Counted from the first letter of the stretch, positions 7,754 to 20,559 are shown. The stretch: DNA of 39,230 nt from Caulobacteraceae bacterium (GCA_027452265.1 DAIDGR010000021.1:1-39230), one strand, 5' to 3'. Numbers and translations: made by a program. The notes: generated by a model not told the origin, from the letters alone.

Positions 7754-9103
7754 ATGGTGCAGATTGAGATGGACCGGCGAGCGACGACGGGACAGTCAAG
7801 GCGGCGCGAGGGACGAGAGGGGCTGAAGATGCCGCTCGGGCGATCCTCGGTGGTGGCGGCTGTGGACCTGGGCGCCAGCAAGGTCGCCTGTTTCATCATG
7901 CGCGCCGACGGCGTGCGGCGCGCCGACCGGACCCTGACGACGGCGGGGGTCGGCTATGTGCAGTCGCGCGGCGTGCGCGGCGGAAGCATCGTCGACATGG
8001 ACGAGGCCGCCCAGGCCATCGGCCAGGCGGTGGAGCGGGCCGAGGCCAATGCCGGTATCGATGTCTCCGGCGTGATCGTCTCCACCTCGCTTGGCCAGAT
8101 CGCCAGCCACCGGGCCACGGCCCGGATTCCCCTGGGAGGACGGGCGGTCAGCGAGGCGGATCAGGCGAGGGCGGTCGCCCAGGCCCTGCAGAGCCTGCGC
8201 CTGGCGCGGCGCCAGCCGATCCATCTGCGCCCGGTGGCCTGGACGCTCGACGGCGCGCGCCACGTGCAGGATCCGACCGGCATGTCGGCCCGCACCCTGG
8301 GCCTCGACCTGCTGGTGGTGTCGATGAACGAAGGGGTATGCGAGACCCTGGCCCACTGTGTGGAGCGCTCGCACCTGCAGTTCGAAGGCGTCGTCGCCTC
8401 GCCCTATGTCTCGGCCCTTGCGGCTCTGGAGGAGGACGAGATCGAACTGGGGGCGATCTGCGTCGACATGGGCGGAGGCTCGACCTCGGTGTCGGTGTTT
8501 TCCGGCGGGGCCCTCGTCCATGTGGACAGCATTCCGGTGGGCGGCGCCCATGTCACCCAGGATGTGGCCCGGGGCCTTTCGACCTCGATCACCGGGGCCG
8601 AACGGATCAAGACCTATTACGGCTCGGCCATCGCCTCGGCCAACGAGGATCGCGAGATGATCGAGGCGCCGCCCCGGGGCGATGACCCGGGAGCCGGGCC
8701 AGTGACCGCGCCCCGTTCCCTGCTCAAGGGCATCATCGCGCCGCGTGTGGAGGAGACCCTGGAATTGCTGCGCGACCGTCTGCGCGCGGCCGGGACCCTG
8801 GTGGATCCGGGCGCGGGCCTCGTCCTCGTGGGGGGGGCGAGCCAACTGGCCGGTGTGCGCGAAGTCGCCGTGCGGGTGTTTGATCGTCCCGCAAGGCTTG
8901 GTCGCCCCCGCCGTCTGCCGCGCCTCGCCGACAACGCGGCGGGACCCGCCTTCTGCGCCGCGGCGGGTGTCCTGCAACGCGCCGCCTTTGGTCCGCGCGA
9001 GGCCTATCCGCGCAAGCTCGTGGAGGCCCGCTCTGGGGTGGCCGCCGACCCCAATGCGGGATTGATGGCCCGGGCTGCCGCCTGGCTGCGCGAAAATCTT
9101 TAA
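7754..9103 (+). CDS. ftsA: Cell division protein FtsA
   Basis: Actin-like ATPase that anchors FtsZ to the membrane. The sequence shows the phosphate-1 loop AAVDLGASKVAC, the SHS2/1C insertion (from about VQSRGVRGGSIVDMDEAAQAI), the phosphate-2 loop ICVDMGGGSTSVSVF, the adenosine loop VLVGGASQLAGV, and the C-terminal amphipathic targeting helix ARAAAWLRENL at the very end. Several starts are possible. ATG 7754 has AAGGGGGG nine bases upstream and is chosen; the in-frame TTG 7748 would overlap the ftsQ stop; ATG 7829, also with a good site (AGAGGGG), would remove 25 residues of a basic tail. A 232-bp regulatory gap follows before ftsZ. Confidence 0.95.
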   Translation: MVQIEMDRRATTGQSRRREGREGLKMPLGRSSVVAAVDLGASKVACFIMRADGVRRADRTLTTAGVGYVQSRGVRGGSIVDMDEAAQAIGQAVERAEANAGIDVSGVIVSTSLGQIASHRATARIPLGGRAVSEADQARAVAQALQSLRLARRQPIHLRPVAWTLDGARHVQDPTGMSARTLGLDLLVVSMNEGVCETLAHCVERSHLQFEGVVASPYVSALAALEEDEIELGAICVDMGGGSTSVSVFSGGALVHVDSIPVGGAHVTQDVARGLSTSITGAERIKTYYGSAIASANEDREMIEAPPRGDDPGAGPVTAPRSLLKGIIAPRVEETLELLRDRLRAAGTLVDPGAGLVLVGGASQLAGVREVAVRVFDRPARLGRPRRLPRLADNAAGPAFCAAAGVLQRAAFGPREAYPRKLVEARSGVAADPNAGLMARAAAWLRENL

Positions 9104-9109
9104 CCCGCG

Positions 9110-9122
9110 ACGGAATTTCCGT
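9110..9122. repeat. Short palindrome just after the ftsA stop
   Basis: ACGGAA-T-TTCCGT reads the same on both strands around one central base and begins seven bases after the ftsA stop. It could be a small terminator stem or a binding site. No T run follows it. Confidence 0.3.
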
Positions 9123-9151
9123 GTCTCGCCTCAATTCCGGGATTTCGGGCT

Positions 9152-9235
9152 GAGTCGTTGAATTTTCGACGGTTCGCGGTTGAGCTCACACTCGACGGCC
9201 GTGCGACTCGCTTTATGCGGTTAACGGTCGATTAA
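9152..9235 (+). promoter_or_regulatory. ftsZ control region: CtrA box and two GANTC sites
   Basis: A perfect TTAA-N7-TTAA CtrA recognition site lies at 9221-9235, about 100 bases before the ftsZ ATG. GANTC methylation sites are at 9152-9156 (GAGTC) and 9205-9209 (GACTC). In Caulobacter crescentus, ftsZ is repressed by CtrA and its promoter is activated by CcrM methylation. Finding both kinds of site in the ftsA-ftsZ gap is strong evidence that this circuit is conserved here. I could not assign a clear -35/-10 pair. Confidence 0.8.
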
Positions 9236-9335
9236 GCGTCTTCGGTCTCCTATCGCCGGATCAAGGCGGTTCGGGGCTCAACCGGCGAAGCGATCGCGCG
9301 CAGCATTTCGAGCCCGCGGAGGTCACGAAAGAACC

Positions 9336-10790
9336 ATGTCGTTCAAGCCATTCGCGCCCGCCACCAAGGAACTCAAGCCGCGCATTGTGGTGTTCGGCGT
9401 CGGCGGCGCCGGCGGAAACGCCGTCAACAACATGATCGAGTCCGGCCTCCAGGGCGTGGAGTTCGTGGTCGCCAATACCGATGCGCAGCAGCTCGCCTTC
9501 TCCAAGACGGACAAGCGCATCCAGCTCGGAGCCAATGTCACCCAGGGCCTGGGCGCGGGCGCGCACCCTGAGGTGGGCATGTCGGCCGCCGAGGAGTCGG
9601 CGATCGAGATCGGAGAACACCTCGACGGCGCGCACATGGTGTTCATCACCGCCGGCATGGGGGGCGGCACCGGCACCGGCGCGGGGCCGATCATCGCCAA
9701 GTGCGCGCGTGAGCGGGGCATCCTCACCGTCGGCGTCGTGACCAAGCCATTCCATTTCGAGGGGCGCCACCGTATGCGCCTCGCCGATGCTGGCATCTCC
9801 GAGCTGCAGCGCTATGTCGACACCCTGATCGTCATTCCCAACCAGAACCTGTTCCGTGTCGCCAATGAGCGCACCACCTTTACCGAGGCCTTCGCCATGG
9901 CCGACCAGGTGCTGCATTCGGGCGTGCGTTCAATCACCGACCTGATGGTCCTGCCGGGCCTGATCAATCTCGACTTCGCCGACGTGCGTACGGTGATGAC
10001 CGAGATGGGCAAGGCGATGATGGGGACGGGCGAGGCGGCCGGCGAGGGCCGCGCCCTGATGGCGGCCGAGAACGCCATCCAGAACCCCCTGCTGGACGAG
10101 GTCACGCTCAAGGGCGCCAAGGCCGTGCTGGTCAACATCACTGGCGGTCTCGACATGACCCTTCTGGAGGTCGACGAGGCGGCCAACGCCATCTCCAGCC
10201 AGGTGGACTCCGAAGCCAACATCATCTTCGGCGCGGCCTTCGACCCGGCCCTGGAGGGCTTGGTGCGCGTGTCTGTGGTGGCCACCGGCATGGACGGCGC
10301 GTCCATTGCCGCCATCGAGACCTACGAGCAAAGCCGTCGCACCGATGTCCGGGCCGAGGCGAGCCCGCCCGCGCCGCCCGCCCCGCCGACCCTTGAGGAC
10401 GAAGCGCCGCTGGAGCTGATCACGCCGGCGCCGGCTCAGCCAGCCATGCCGGTGGCCGTGGCCGCCAGCGTCGCGGCCCCGGGAGCTGACGCGCCGCAGA
10501 CCGGTCTGCTGTTCGAGGCCGCCGAGGCGGTGGAGGCCTCCGCGCCCCTCGCTCCGCCGACGATCGAGGACGAAGCGCCGCTGTTCGCCGCCAACCCGCA
10601 TGCCGAGGATCGCAAGTCCAAGGGTGGATTCCTCAGCATGTTCGGCGGACGCCCCCGGGCCGCCGCCGCGCGCCCCACTCCGGCCCGCCCCTCCGGCAGC
10701 GCCCAGGTGGCCGAGGCCATCGAGGAGCAGGAAGATCCGCAATATTCGGAGCTGGAGATTCCCTCCTTCCTGCGTCGCCTGGCGAACTGA
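9336..10790 (+). CDS. ftsZ: Cell division GTPase FtsZ
   Basis: Tubulin-like GTPase that forms the Z ring. Residues 1-320 hold the GTPase and C-terminal core: [19 protein letters not shown], the tubulin signature GGGTGTG at 109-115, [11 protein letters not shown] (T7 loop) and [14 protein letters not shown] long Ala/Pro/Glu-rich linker of about 150 residues follows, as is usual in Caulobacterales. The last residues, [12 protein letters not shown], are the conserved peptide that binds FtsA and other partners. The linker carries a duplicated phrase, [10 protein letters not shown] and [15 protein letters not shown] at 9317-9321 lies 14 bases before the ATG, a long spacing. Transcription probably starts in the CtrA/GANTC region and ends at the hairpin just downstream. 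Confidence 0.98.
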   Translation: MSFKPFAPATKELKPRIVVFGVGGAGGNAVNNMIESGLQGVEFVVANTDAQQLAFSKTDKRIQLGANVTQGLGAGAHPEVGMSAAEESAIEIGEHLDGAHMVFITAGMGGGTGTGAGPIIAKCARERGILTVGVVTKPFHFEGRHRMRLADAGISELQRYVDTLIVIPNQNLFRVANERTTFTEAFAMADQVLHSGVRSITDLMVLPGLINLDFADVRTVMTEMGKAMMGTGEAAGEGRALMAAENAIQNPLLDEVTLKGAKAVLVNITGGLDMTLLEVDEAANAISSQVDSEANIIFGAAFDPALEGLVRVSVVATGMDGASIAAIETYEQSRRTDVRAEASPPAPPAPPTLEDEAPLELITPAPAQPAMPVAVAASVAAPGADAPQTGLLFEAAEAVEASAPLAPPTIEDEAPLFAANPHAEDRKSKGGFLSMFGGRPRAAAARPTPARPSGSAQVAEAIEEQEDPQYSELEIPSFLRRLAN

Positions 10791-10801
10791 ACGGGCCGCT
10801 C

Positions 10802-10826
10802 CGCCGCCTCAGGCTCTGAGGCGGCG
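10802..10826 (+). terminator. Strong hairpin after ftsZ
   Basis: A perfect 10-bp GC-rich stem (10802-10811 with 10817-10826) with a 5-nt loop begins 12 bases after the ftsZ stop. No T run follows, so it may be a hairpin terminator of the GC-rich type or an mRNA 3'-end stabiliser that separates ftsZ from lpxC output. Confidence 0.55.
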
Positions 10827-10913
10827 CGGACCCTGGCCACGGACCTCCGGGACAGATAGGTCTTGCGACGCCCGGCAAATGGCGTCGGGTGAGGTCGCAA
10901 GGATGGCGCGTCC

Positions 10914-11798
10914 GTGACTGTCGCCTGTCAGAATACCCTTGCCGCGCCGGCGGCATTTTCCGGGGTCGGCGTGCATACCGGCGTCCGGGCCCATGTCCGG
11001 GTCGAGCCCGCTCCGGTCGATGCCGGGATCTGTTTTGTCCGCACCGATCTGCCGGCGGAGATGGGCGAGGTCCCGGCGCGGGTTGAGGCGGTGTGCGAAA
11101 CCCGTCTTGGCACGGTGATCGGCAATCCCGCCGGGGCCACGGTCTCCACCGTCGAGCATCTCCTGGCCAGCCTCGCGAGCCTTGGCGTGGACAATGCGGT
11201 GGTGCGCATCGATGGGCCCGAGACGCCGATCATGGACGGATCCTGCGCCGCCTTCGTCGACGCCCTGGATGCCGCGGGTCGCGCCGCGCAATCCGCCCGG
11301 CGCCAGGTGATCGAGGTCCTCAAGCCGGTATCGGTGGAGGAGGGGGACAAGCGCGCCGCGCTCCTGCCGGCGGACCGTTTCGAGGTCGCCTTCGAGATCG
11401 CCTTCCCCAGCGCCGCCATCGGCCGTCAGAGCCTGGACGTCGTGGTCACCGAAGAAAGCTTCCGCGCCGAGCTGGCCGCGGCCCGCACCTTTGGGTTTCT
11501 GCACGAGGTGGAGATGCTGCGAAAAATGGGGCTGGCCCGCGGGGGAGACCTCGACAACACCATCGTGGTCGATGGCGATCGGGTGATGAACCCAAACGCC
11601 CTCATCCGGCCGGACGACTTCGTGCGGCACAAGATGATCGACGCGATTGGCGACCTGGCCCTGCTCGGCGCGCCGATCCTGGGACGCTATGAAGGCCGAT
11701 ATAGCGGTCATGCCCTGAACAACGCCCTGGCGCGGGCTCTGCTGGCCGATCCCACGGCCTGGCGGCGGCGCGACGGACCCGCGCCGCGAGCGGGGTGA
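10914..11798 (+). CDS. lpxC: UDP-3-O-acyl-N-acetylglucosamine deacetylase LpxC
   Basis: Zinc amidase for the committed step of lipid A synthesis. The 294 residues contain STVEHLLASL with zinc ligand H82, GPETPIMDGSCAAF, the FGFL segment near TFGFLHEVEMLRKMGLA, DDFVRHKMIDAIGDL with ligands H239 and D243, and GRYSGHALNNAL with the general-acid His. The start is GTG 10914 with AAGGA some nine bases upstream. An ATG at 10902-10904 lies in another frame and stops after four codons. Its place after ftsZ matches other Caulobacterales and gammaproteobacterial clusters. Confidence 0.97.
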   Translation: MTVACQNTLAAPAAFSGVGVHTGVRAHVRVEPAPVDAGICFVRTDLPAEMGEVPARVEAVCETRLGTVIGNPAGATVSTVEHLLASLASLGVDNAVVRIDGPETPIMDGSCAAFVDALDAAGRAAQSARRQVIEVLKPVSVEEGDKRAALLPADRFEVAFEIAFPSAAIGRQSLDVVVTEESFRAELAAARTFGFLHEVEMLRKMGLARGGDLDNTIVVDGDRVMNPNALIRPDDFVRHKMIDAIGDLALLGAPILGRYEGRYSGHALNNALARALLADPTAWRRRDGPAPRAG

Positions 11799-11899
11799 GC
11801 GGTCATCAAAAAGGCGGGCTTGAGGCCGATTGGCGAGCCGGGCGGGCTGGTGTAGAGCCTGGATCGTCCGGGCGGGATGACGGCGGACTTCGAAGGGAA

Positions 11900-12910
11900 A
11901 TGTTGAGTTTGCGCCCCACCACCCGTCTTTCGCGTTTGGCGTCGTCGCTCCCCGTGGCGCTGGGTCTCGCCAGCCTCCTGGCCCTGGGCGGGTGTTCCCT
12001 GTTCAAGAAGAAGTCGCCGACGGTCGCCTTTCAGGAACGTCCGGTCGAGCTGCTCTACTCCACCGGCGCGCACAATCTCGACATGCGCCAGTGGAAGGAC
12101 GCCATAAACTATTTCCACGAGGTGGAGCGTCAGCACCCCTATTCGGAGTGGGCCCGGCGGTCGATGCTCATGACGGCCTATGCCGATTATGAGATGGACA
12201 ACTATCCCGAGGCGATCAACGACGCGAACCAGTTCATCGCCCTCTATCCGGGCAATGCGGCGACGCCCTACGCCTTCTATCTGCGCGCCGTCTGTTATTT
12301 CGAACAGATCGTCGATGTGAACCGCGACCAGGCCAGCGCCCTGCAGGCCGAGGTGGCCCTGCGCGACGTCCTGAGGCTCTACCCGCAAAGCGCCTATTCC
12401 GAGGATGCGCGGCTCAAGCTCGACATGGTCGAGGACCAGCTCGCGGGCAAGGAAATGACCATCGGGCGCTACTATCTGCGCAACAACGACGCCATCGCCG
12501 CGCTTGGCCGTTTCCAGACGGTGATCGACAAGTACCAGACCACCACCCATGCCCCCGAGGCGCTCTATCGCCTGGTGGAGGCGGATCTGACCCTGGGCCT
12601 TCTGGACGACGCCCGGCGCAATGCCTCGGTGCTCGGTTACAACTATCCCGGCTCTTACTGGTACAAGCAGGCCTACATGCTGATGACCTCGCGGGGGATG
12701 CGGCCGTCCCTGACGCCGGGCACGACCACCCTGCCCAGGCTCCCCTTCACCAAGCGCCAGGTAAGCGCGGATATCGCCCCGCCGCCGGTCGAGGAGTTGG
12801 CTTCGAGCGAGGGAACGCAGCCGGCGGCGGCCATGCCGGCGCCCGTCGCCAAGCCGACCAAGGCCAAGCCGAAGAAGCGCGACTTCCTGCACGGCATACT
12901 GGGCCTTTGA
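11900..12910 (+). CDS. bamD: Outer membrane assembly lipoprotein BamD (ComL)
   Basis: Essential lipoprotein of the BAM complex, which inserts beta-barrels in the outer membrane. The start at ATG 11900 gives a signal peptide with lipobox LGGC, lipidated Cys32, and a mature protein of TPR-like helices. Recognisable phrases are VELLYSTGAHNLDMRQWKDA, INYFHEVERQHPYSEWARR, AYADYEMDNYPEAIN, FIALYPGN, YPQSAYSEDARLKLD and EMTIGRYYLRNNDAIAAL. An Ala/Pro/Lys-rich tail follows residue 280. The frame is open further upstream, but those residues would place about 35 charged residues before the signal peptide. It lies between lpxC and recN, as in Caulobacter. Confidence 0.95.
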   Translation: MLSLRPTTRLSRLASSLPVALGLASLLALGGCSLFKKKSPTVAFQERPVELLYSTGAHNLDMRQWKDAINYFHEVERQHPYSEWARRSMLMTAYADYEMDNYPEAINDANQFIALYPGNAATPYAFYLRAVCYFEQIVDVNRDQASALQAEVALRDVLRLYPQSAYSEDARLKLDMVEDQLAGKEMTIGRYYLRNNDAIAALGRFQTVIDKYQTTTHAPEALYRLVEADLTLGLLDDARRNASVLGYNYPGSYWYKQAYMLMTSRGMRPSLTPGTTTLPRLPFTKRQVSADIAPPPVEELASSEGTQPAAAMPAPVAKPTKAKPKKRDFLHGILGL

Positions 12911-12940
12911 GGGCCCCCAAGTCTTTGCCATTGTGAGCCC

Positions 12941-16742
<3,802 letters not shown>

Positions 16743-16755
16743 GGCGCCGGCGGGC

Positions 16756-17412
16756 TCAGTCCTTCACGGGGACCATGACCGCGTAATGCCGGAAGACCTG
16801 GGGGGTCAGGGGGCTGTTGTACTGGGCCAGCCGGATCTGGCCGGCGGGTTTGAGGTGATGACGCGCCACCTCGATGAGTAGCTGCTTCGCCGCGTCACGC
16901 CAGCCCAGTCCCGGGTCCCACACCCCGCCGCGCCCGTCATATCTCAGCACGGCCATGCGCTCGGCCGGCGCCTCGCGCCAGCGCACGTCGGGCGCGTTGC
17001 GATAGCCCAGGTCTCCCGGGGCCCAGCCGGGGGGCGGGTCAAAGCTCACCGTCCACACCCGCGCGCTCTCCACATTGAAGAGGGAATAGTGACTAAACTG
17101 CTCCGACGGGGCGGGAGCCTCCTCCACTGGGCTGGCCAGGGTGGCGCGCTCGTCCGAGGCCTGACCTTTGAACAGAGGATCGGCGAAGACCCGGAAGCCC
17201 TGATAGGCGGCGATGGCCTGATCGCCCACCACCGAAAACTCGGCCAGACGCCGGGCGGGATAGTCCCGGACCTCGAAATTGCCGTCGGTGAACACGGTGC
17301 GATAGGCCGGTGGCGAGCCCGTTCCGCCATCGACGCCGGGCGCAGCGGCGCCTGCCGGCCCGGCCATCAGCCATAAGGCCGCCAGCAACGGCGCGGGCGA
17401 GAATTTCGACAT
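16756..17412 (-). CDS. Secreted SOUL-family haem-binding protein
   Basis: A 218-residue protein with an N-terminal signal peptide (LLAALWLMAGPAGAAA) and a single SOUL domain: TVFTDGNFEVRDYPARRLAEFSV, GFRVFADPLFKG, YSLFNVESARVWTVSFDPP and a closing NSPLTPQVFRHYAVMVPV. SOUL proteins bind haem or tetrapyrroles in eukaryotes; bacterial roles are mostly unknown. The start is ATG 17412-17410 with GGAGG about six bases upstream. It is transcribed away from pepP, probably from its own promoter in the 103-bp gap, and converges on ligA with only 13 bases between stops. Confidence 0.85.
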   Translation of the reverse strand: MSKFSPAPLLAALWLMAGPAGAAAPGVDGGTGSPPAYRTVFTDGNFEVRDYPARRLAEFSVVGDQAIAAYQGFRVFADPLFKGQASDERATLASPVEEAPAPSEQFSHYSLFNVESARVWTVSFDPPPGWAPGDLGYRNAPDVRWREAPAERMAVLRYDGRGGVWDPGLGWRDAAKQLLIEVARHHLKPAGQIRLAQYNSPLTPQVFRHYAVMVPVKD

Positions 17413-17496
17413 GGAGGCCTCCACGGTCAAACGTCCCTCTCGCGAGGGCGAGTTTGGACCCGATCACCGACCCTGCAAAGGGGTATTGGCGAGGCG

Positions 17497-17527
17497 GGCT
17501 CAGGCGATAGGCGGCTCAGGCGATAGG
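17497..17527. repeat. 15-bp direct repeat across the pepP stop codon
   Basis: The sequence GGCTCAGGCGATAGG occurs at 17497-17511 and again at 17513-17527, a 16-bp period. The second copy contains the aminopeptidase stop codon (17516-17518 on the minus strand). It looks like a small recent tandem duplication with no effect on the reading frame. Confidence 0.7.
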
Positions 17528-19333
17528 GGCGCAGGCGCCTTCAAGCCAGGCGTGAACCTCGGGCTCAAGCTGGGGTCCGACCACGGCCAGGACCCGCGCA
17601 TGATAGGCGTCGAGCTGGGCCCGCTCGGACGGGGTCAGCATGTCAGCCACGATCAGGCGGCGATCGATCGGCGCCAGGGTCAGGGCCTCAAAGCCCATCA
17701 TCGGCCGCTCGCCGCCGGGGACCTCGCGCGCCTCGGTGACGAACTGCAGGTTCTCGATCCGGATGCCGTATTCGCCCGCCTTGTAGAAGCCCGGCTCATT
17801 GGAGACGATCATGCCCGGCTGGAGCGGGATCAGGTTGGGGATCTTGGCGATCCGATGCGGGCCCTCGTGCACGCCCAGATAGGAGCCGACGCCGTGGCCG
17901 GTGCCGTGGTCATAGTCGAGACCGGCCGACCACAGGGGTAGGCGCGCCAGGACGTCGAGGGCCGAGCCGGTGGTTCCGGCGGGGAAGCGCACGGACGCCA
18001 GGGCCAGATGGCCCTTGAGCACCAGGGTAAAGCGCTCGCACATCTCGCGGCTCGGCTCGCCAATGGCCACGGTGCGGGTCACGTCCGTGGTGCCATCCAG
18101 GTACTGACCGCCCGAGTCCACCAGCAGCAGGGAGCCGGGCTCCGCGCGCCGGTTCAGCCGCCGGGTGGGGCGGTAGTGACAGATGGCGCCATTGCCCATG
18201 GCCCCGGCGATGGTGTCGAAGCTGAGATCCTTCAGCGCGCCCGTGGCCTCGCGGAACGCTTCCAGCCGGGTAACCGCCTCCAACTCGTCCGGCGGATTGA
18301 TCTGGCCCTCGGTGGCCAGCCAGTGCAGGAACCGGGTGAGGGCTGCGCCATCGCGCGCATGGGCCCGCTGCGATCCGGCGATCTCCACGGCGTTCTTACA
18401 GGCCCGGGGCAGGGTCGCCGGGTCCATGCCGCGCACCACGCGCGCGCCGGCCGCCTCCAGGGCGTCGAAATACCAGGCCGACGTCAGAGACGGGTCGGCC
18501 AGCACCTTGACCCCGCTCAGAGCGCTCAGAGCCGCGGGCAGGTCATCGGGCGTCGCCAGGGCCACCTCATTGCCAAGCCAGGCGGGCAGGTCGGGGCTGA
18601 CCTTGGCCGGATCGAGGAACAGGGTTGCGGTCCCGTCGGCGCGCAGGATCGACTGGCCCAGGGGCAGGGGGGTGCGGCGCACATCGCCGCCGCGGATATT
18701 GAACAGCCAGGCGATCGAGGCCGGCGCGGTGATGACCGCGGCCTCCGCGCCGGCGGCGGCCAGGTCGCGCCCGAGGCGCGCGCGCTTGGAGGCGGACTCT
18801 TCGCCCGCATAGTCCAGAGGATGGGCCACCACCGCGGCCTGAGGCTGGGCCGGACGCCGCGCGCCCCAGGCCAGGTCGAGGGGATTGATCTTCACCGGCG
18901 CAAGGACCGCGCCGGCGCCGCGCACGGCCTCGCCAAGCCGCGCCAGGGCGTCGGGGCTGTGCAGGCGCGGATCGAAGCCGATGGTCCAGCCCGGCCGGGC
19001 CTTTTCCCGCAGATAGGCCGCCGGCCCACCCTCCACGAGATCGCGGATCTCGAACACCTTCGGATCCACCTGGTCGCGCACTTGAATCGCGTAGCGCCCG
19101 TCGACGAACACCGCCGCCTCGTCCCGCAGGATCACCGCCGCCCCGGCCGAGCCGGAAAACCCGGTGGCCCAGGCGAGGCGGTCATTGGCCTCGGGCAGAT
19201 ACTCGTTCTGATGCTCGTCCTCGTGCGGAACGATGAAGCCGTCCAGCCCCTGGGCGGCCATGGCCTGGCGGATGAGCGGGGTATGGCGCGGCCCGAAGTC
19301 GCGCTCCACGGTGTCGTCGAAGGTCTGGCGCAT
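17516..19333 (-). CDS. pepP: M24B family Xaa-Pro aminopeptidase (aminopeptidase P-like)
   Basis: A 605-residue cytoplasmic metallopeptidase that removes the N-terminal residue before proline. It has the three-domain form of long XPP enzymes. Two creatinase-like N-terminal domains come first (GLDGFIVPHEDEHQNEYLPE, AVFVDGRYAIQVRDQVDP). The pita-bread catalytic domain carries the metal ligands: LLVDSGGQYLDGTTDVTRT (two Asp), YDHGTGHGVGSYLGVHEGP (His), MIVSNEPGFYKAGEYGIRIE (two Glu). The start is ATG 19333. It lies downstream of prmA on the same strand, with a 171-bp gap and a possible terminator between. The symbol is used loosely, as this long subtype differs from E. coli PepP. Confidence 0.92.
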   Translation of the reverse strand: MRQTFDDTVERDFGPRHTPLIRQAMAAQGLDGFIVPHEDEHQNEYLPEANDRLAWATGFSGSAGAAVILRDEAAVFVDGRYAIQVRDQVDPKVFEIRDLVEGGPAAYLREKARPGWTIGFDPRLHSPDALARLGEAVRGAGAVLAPVKINPLDLAWGARRPAQPQAAVVAHPLDYAGEESASKRARLGRDLAAAGAEAAVITAPASIAWLFNIRGGDVRRTPLPLGQSILRADGTATLFLDPAKVSPDLPAWLGNEVALATPDDLPAALSALSGVKVLADPSLTSAWYFDALEAAGARVVRGMDPATLPRACKNAVEIAGSQRAHARDGAALTRFLHWLATEGQINPPDELEAVTRLEAFREATGALKDLSFDTIAGAMGNGAICHYRPTRRLNRRAEPGSLLLVDSGGQYLDGTTDVTRTVAIGEPSREMCERFTLVLKGHLALASVRFPAGTTGSALDVLARLPLWSAGLDYDHGTGHGVGSYLGVHEGPHRIAKIPNLIPLQPGMIVSNEPGFYKAGEYGIRIENLQFVTEAREVPGGERPMMGFEALTLAPIDRRLIVADMLTPSERAQLDAYHARVLAVVGPQLEPEVHAWLEGACAPIA

Positions 19334-19477
19334 GGCGTCTGATTACGCCTGGGACCCGCAGGCCTCAAGCGGGGGGCAAATCGGTCGGCCGCCTGTCCAG
19401 CCGGAGGGGAAGGGGGCAGAGGCCAGATCGCTCATCGGGTGTACTGAAGTCCGCGCGGCTGCGACGGCCGCCGAGAC

Positions 19478-19501
19478 CCAAAAGGGGCCTTTGTCCCTTG
19501 G
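19478..19501 (-). terminator. Possible hairpin terminator after prmA
   Basis: Just past the prmA stop, CCAA/TTGG and GGG/CCC arms can pair with a two-base bulge and an 8-nt loop. On the prmA strand a short T run (CCTTTTGG) lies in one arm, but none follows the stem. Weak evidence. Confidence 0.3.
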
Positions 19502-19504
19502 CGC

Positions 19505-20383
19505 TCACCCCCTCCGCCGCAGCGTCAGCGTCGCCCAGGCGTCGCGATGGAGGCGGCGGGTCAGGGCGAAGCCTTGGGCGCGATAGGCGGCGAGGACCCG
19601 GCGGGCCTGGCCGCGCAGGAGGCCCGAGAGCACCACCGCACCGCCCGGCCGGGTCGCGCTGCGGATGTCCGGGGCAAGGCGCACCAGGGGCGCGGCGAGG
19701 ATGTTCGCCAGAACGAGGTCATAGGGGCCGGTATCGCGCACCACCCGCGCGCTGAGGCCATCGGCGCGGACAAAGGCGCAGGCGGGGCGGCGCACGCGGT
19801 TGATCTTGGCGTTCTCGCGGGCGATGCGCACCGAGATCGCATCGATGTCCGTACCCACGGTGCGATGGGCGCCCGTCCGTGCGGCGGCGAGGGCGAGGAC
19901 CCCGGTGCCCGTCCCCACATCCAGCACATTGCGGAACCGCCGGGCCTTGAGCAGGCGGTCGAGGGCCAGGAGGCAGCCCACCGTGGTGCCATGGTGCCCC
20001 GTCCCGAAGGCCGCGCCGGCCTCGATGCGCAGATTGATCGTCTGGCGCGGGGCGCGGCCGCGATCATGCGCGCCGAAGACGAAGAACCGCCCGGCGCGCA
20101 CCGGCGGCAGGCCGGACAGGGCCAGGGCCAGCCAGTCGGCGTCCGCCAGCCGCTCAACCGTCACCGCCAGGGACGGCCGTGTCGCCAGAAAGGCGGTCAG
20201 CGCGTCGGTTTCCTCACGCGTGGTGGGGAAGGCGTCGATCCGCCAGACCGCCCTGGCCTCGTCCTCCTCGATGATCGAGAAGGTCAGGCTCTCCAGGATC
20301 GGGTCTCGCTCCAGATCCGCAGCCGCCGCCTCGGCCTCGGCCCGGGGTCCACGGGCGATGATCTGTTGCGCCGGATCGCTCAT
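19505..20383 (-). CDS. prmA: Ribosomal protein L11 methyltransferase PrmA
   Basis: SAM-dependent enzyme that trimethylates L11. The 292-residue protein has an N-terminal substrate-recognition domain (about 1-110). The methyltransferase domain shows [34 protein letters not shown] (SAM motif I), [16 protein letters not shown] and [18 protein letters not shown], the NxL motif typical of PrmA. The start is ATG 20383. It diverges from the amidohydrolase gene across a 176-bp gap with a palindromic operator candidate. Confidence 0.95.
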   Translation of the reverse strand: MSDPAQQIIARGPRAEAEAAAADLERDPILESLTFSIIEEDEARAVWRIDAFPTTREETDALTAFLATRPSLAVTVERLADADWLALALSGLPPVRAGRFFVFGAHDRGRAPRQTINLRIEAGAAFGTGHHGTTVGCLLALDRLLKARRFRNVLDVGTGTGVLALAAARTGAHRTVGTDIDAISVRIARENAKINRVRRPACAFVRADGLSARVVRDTGPYDLVLANILAAPLVRLAPDIRSATRPGGAVVLSGLLRGQARRVLAAYRAQGFALTRRLHRDAWATLTLRRRG

Positions 20384-20445
20384 CAGCCCTCGCTAAAGCA
20401 GGACGGCGAGGAAGAAAACCGCGTGTCTTGACCTCACGTGACGCT

Positions 20446-20461
20446 TGACGCGCCCGTCAAC
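20446..20461. promoter_or_regulatory. Palindromic operator candidate in the prmA/amidohydrolase gap
   Basis: TTGACG-N4-CGTCAA is a perfect 6-bp inverted repeat, 98 bases before the amidohydrolase ATG and 62 bases upstream of prmA. The TTGACG half also resembles a -35 hexamer. Symmetry and position suggest a repressor site, but no regulator gene lies nearby. Confidence 0.4.
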
Positions 20462-20559
20462 CCGGCGTGCACTCGCGAGAATATCAAGGCCAGTCCAGGC
20501 GCGAACGCCGCCCACGGCGAGCGCTCGCGTCGGTCAAAAGGCACAGGGAGAGCGCTCTG

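Noticed and set aside
10902-10917. Four-codon leader peptide overlapping the lpxC start
   Set aside because: Short ATG frame ending at the lpxC GTG; too short to judge and likely chance.
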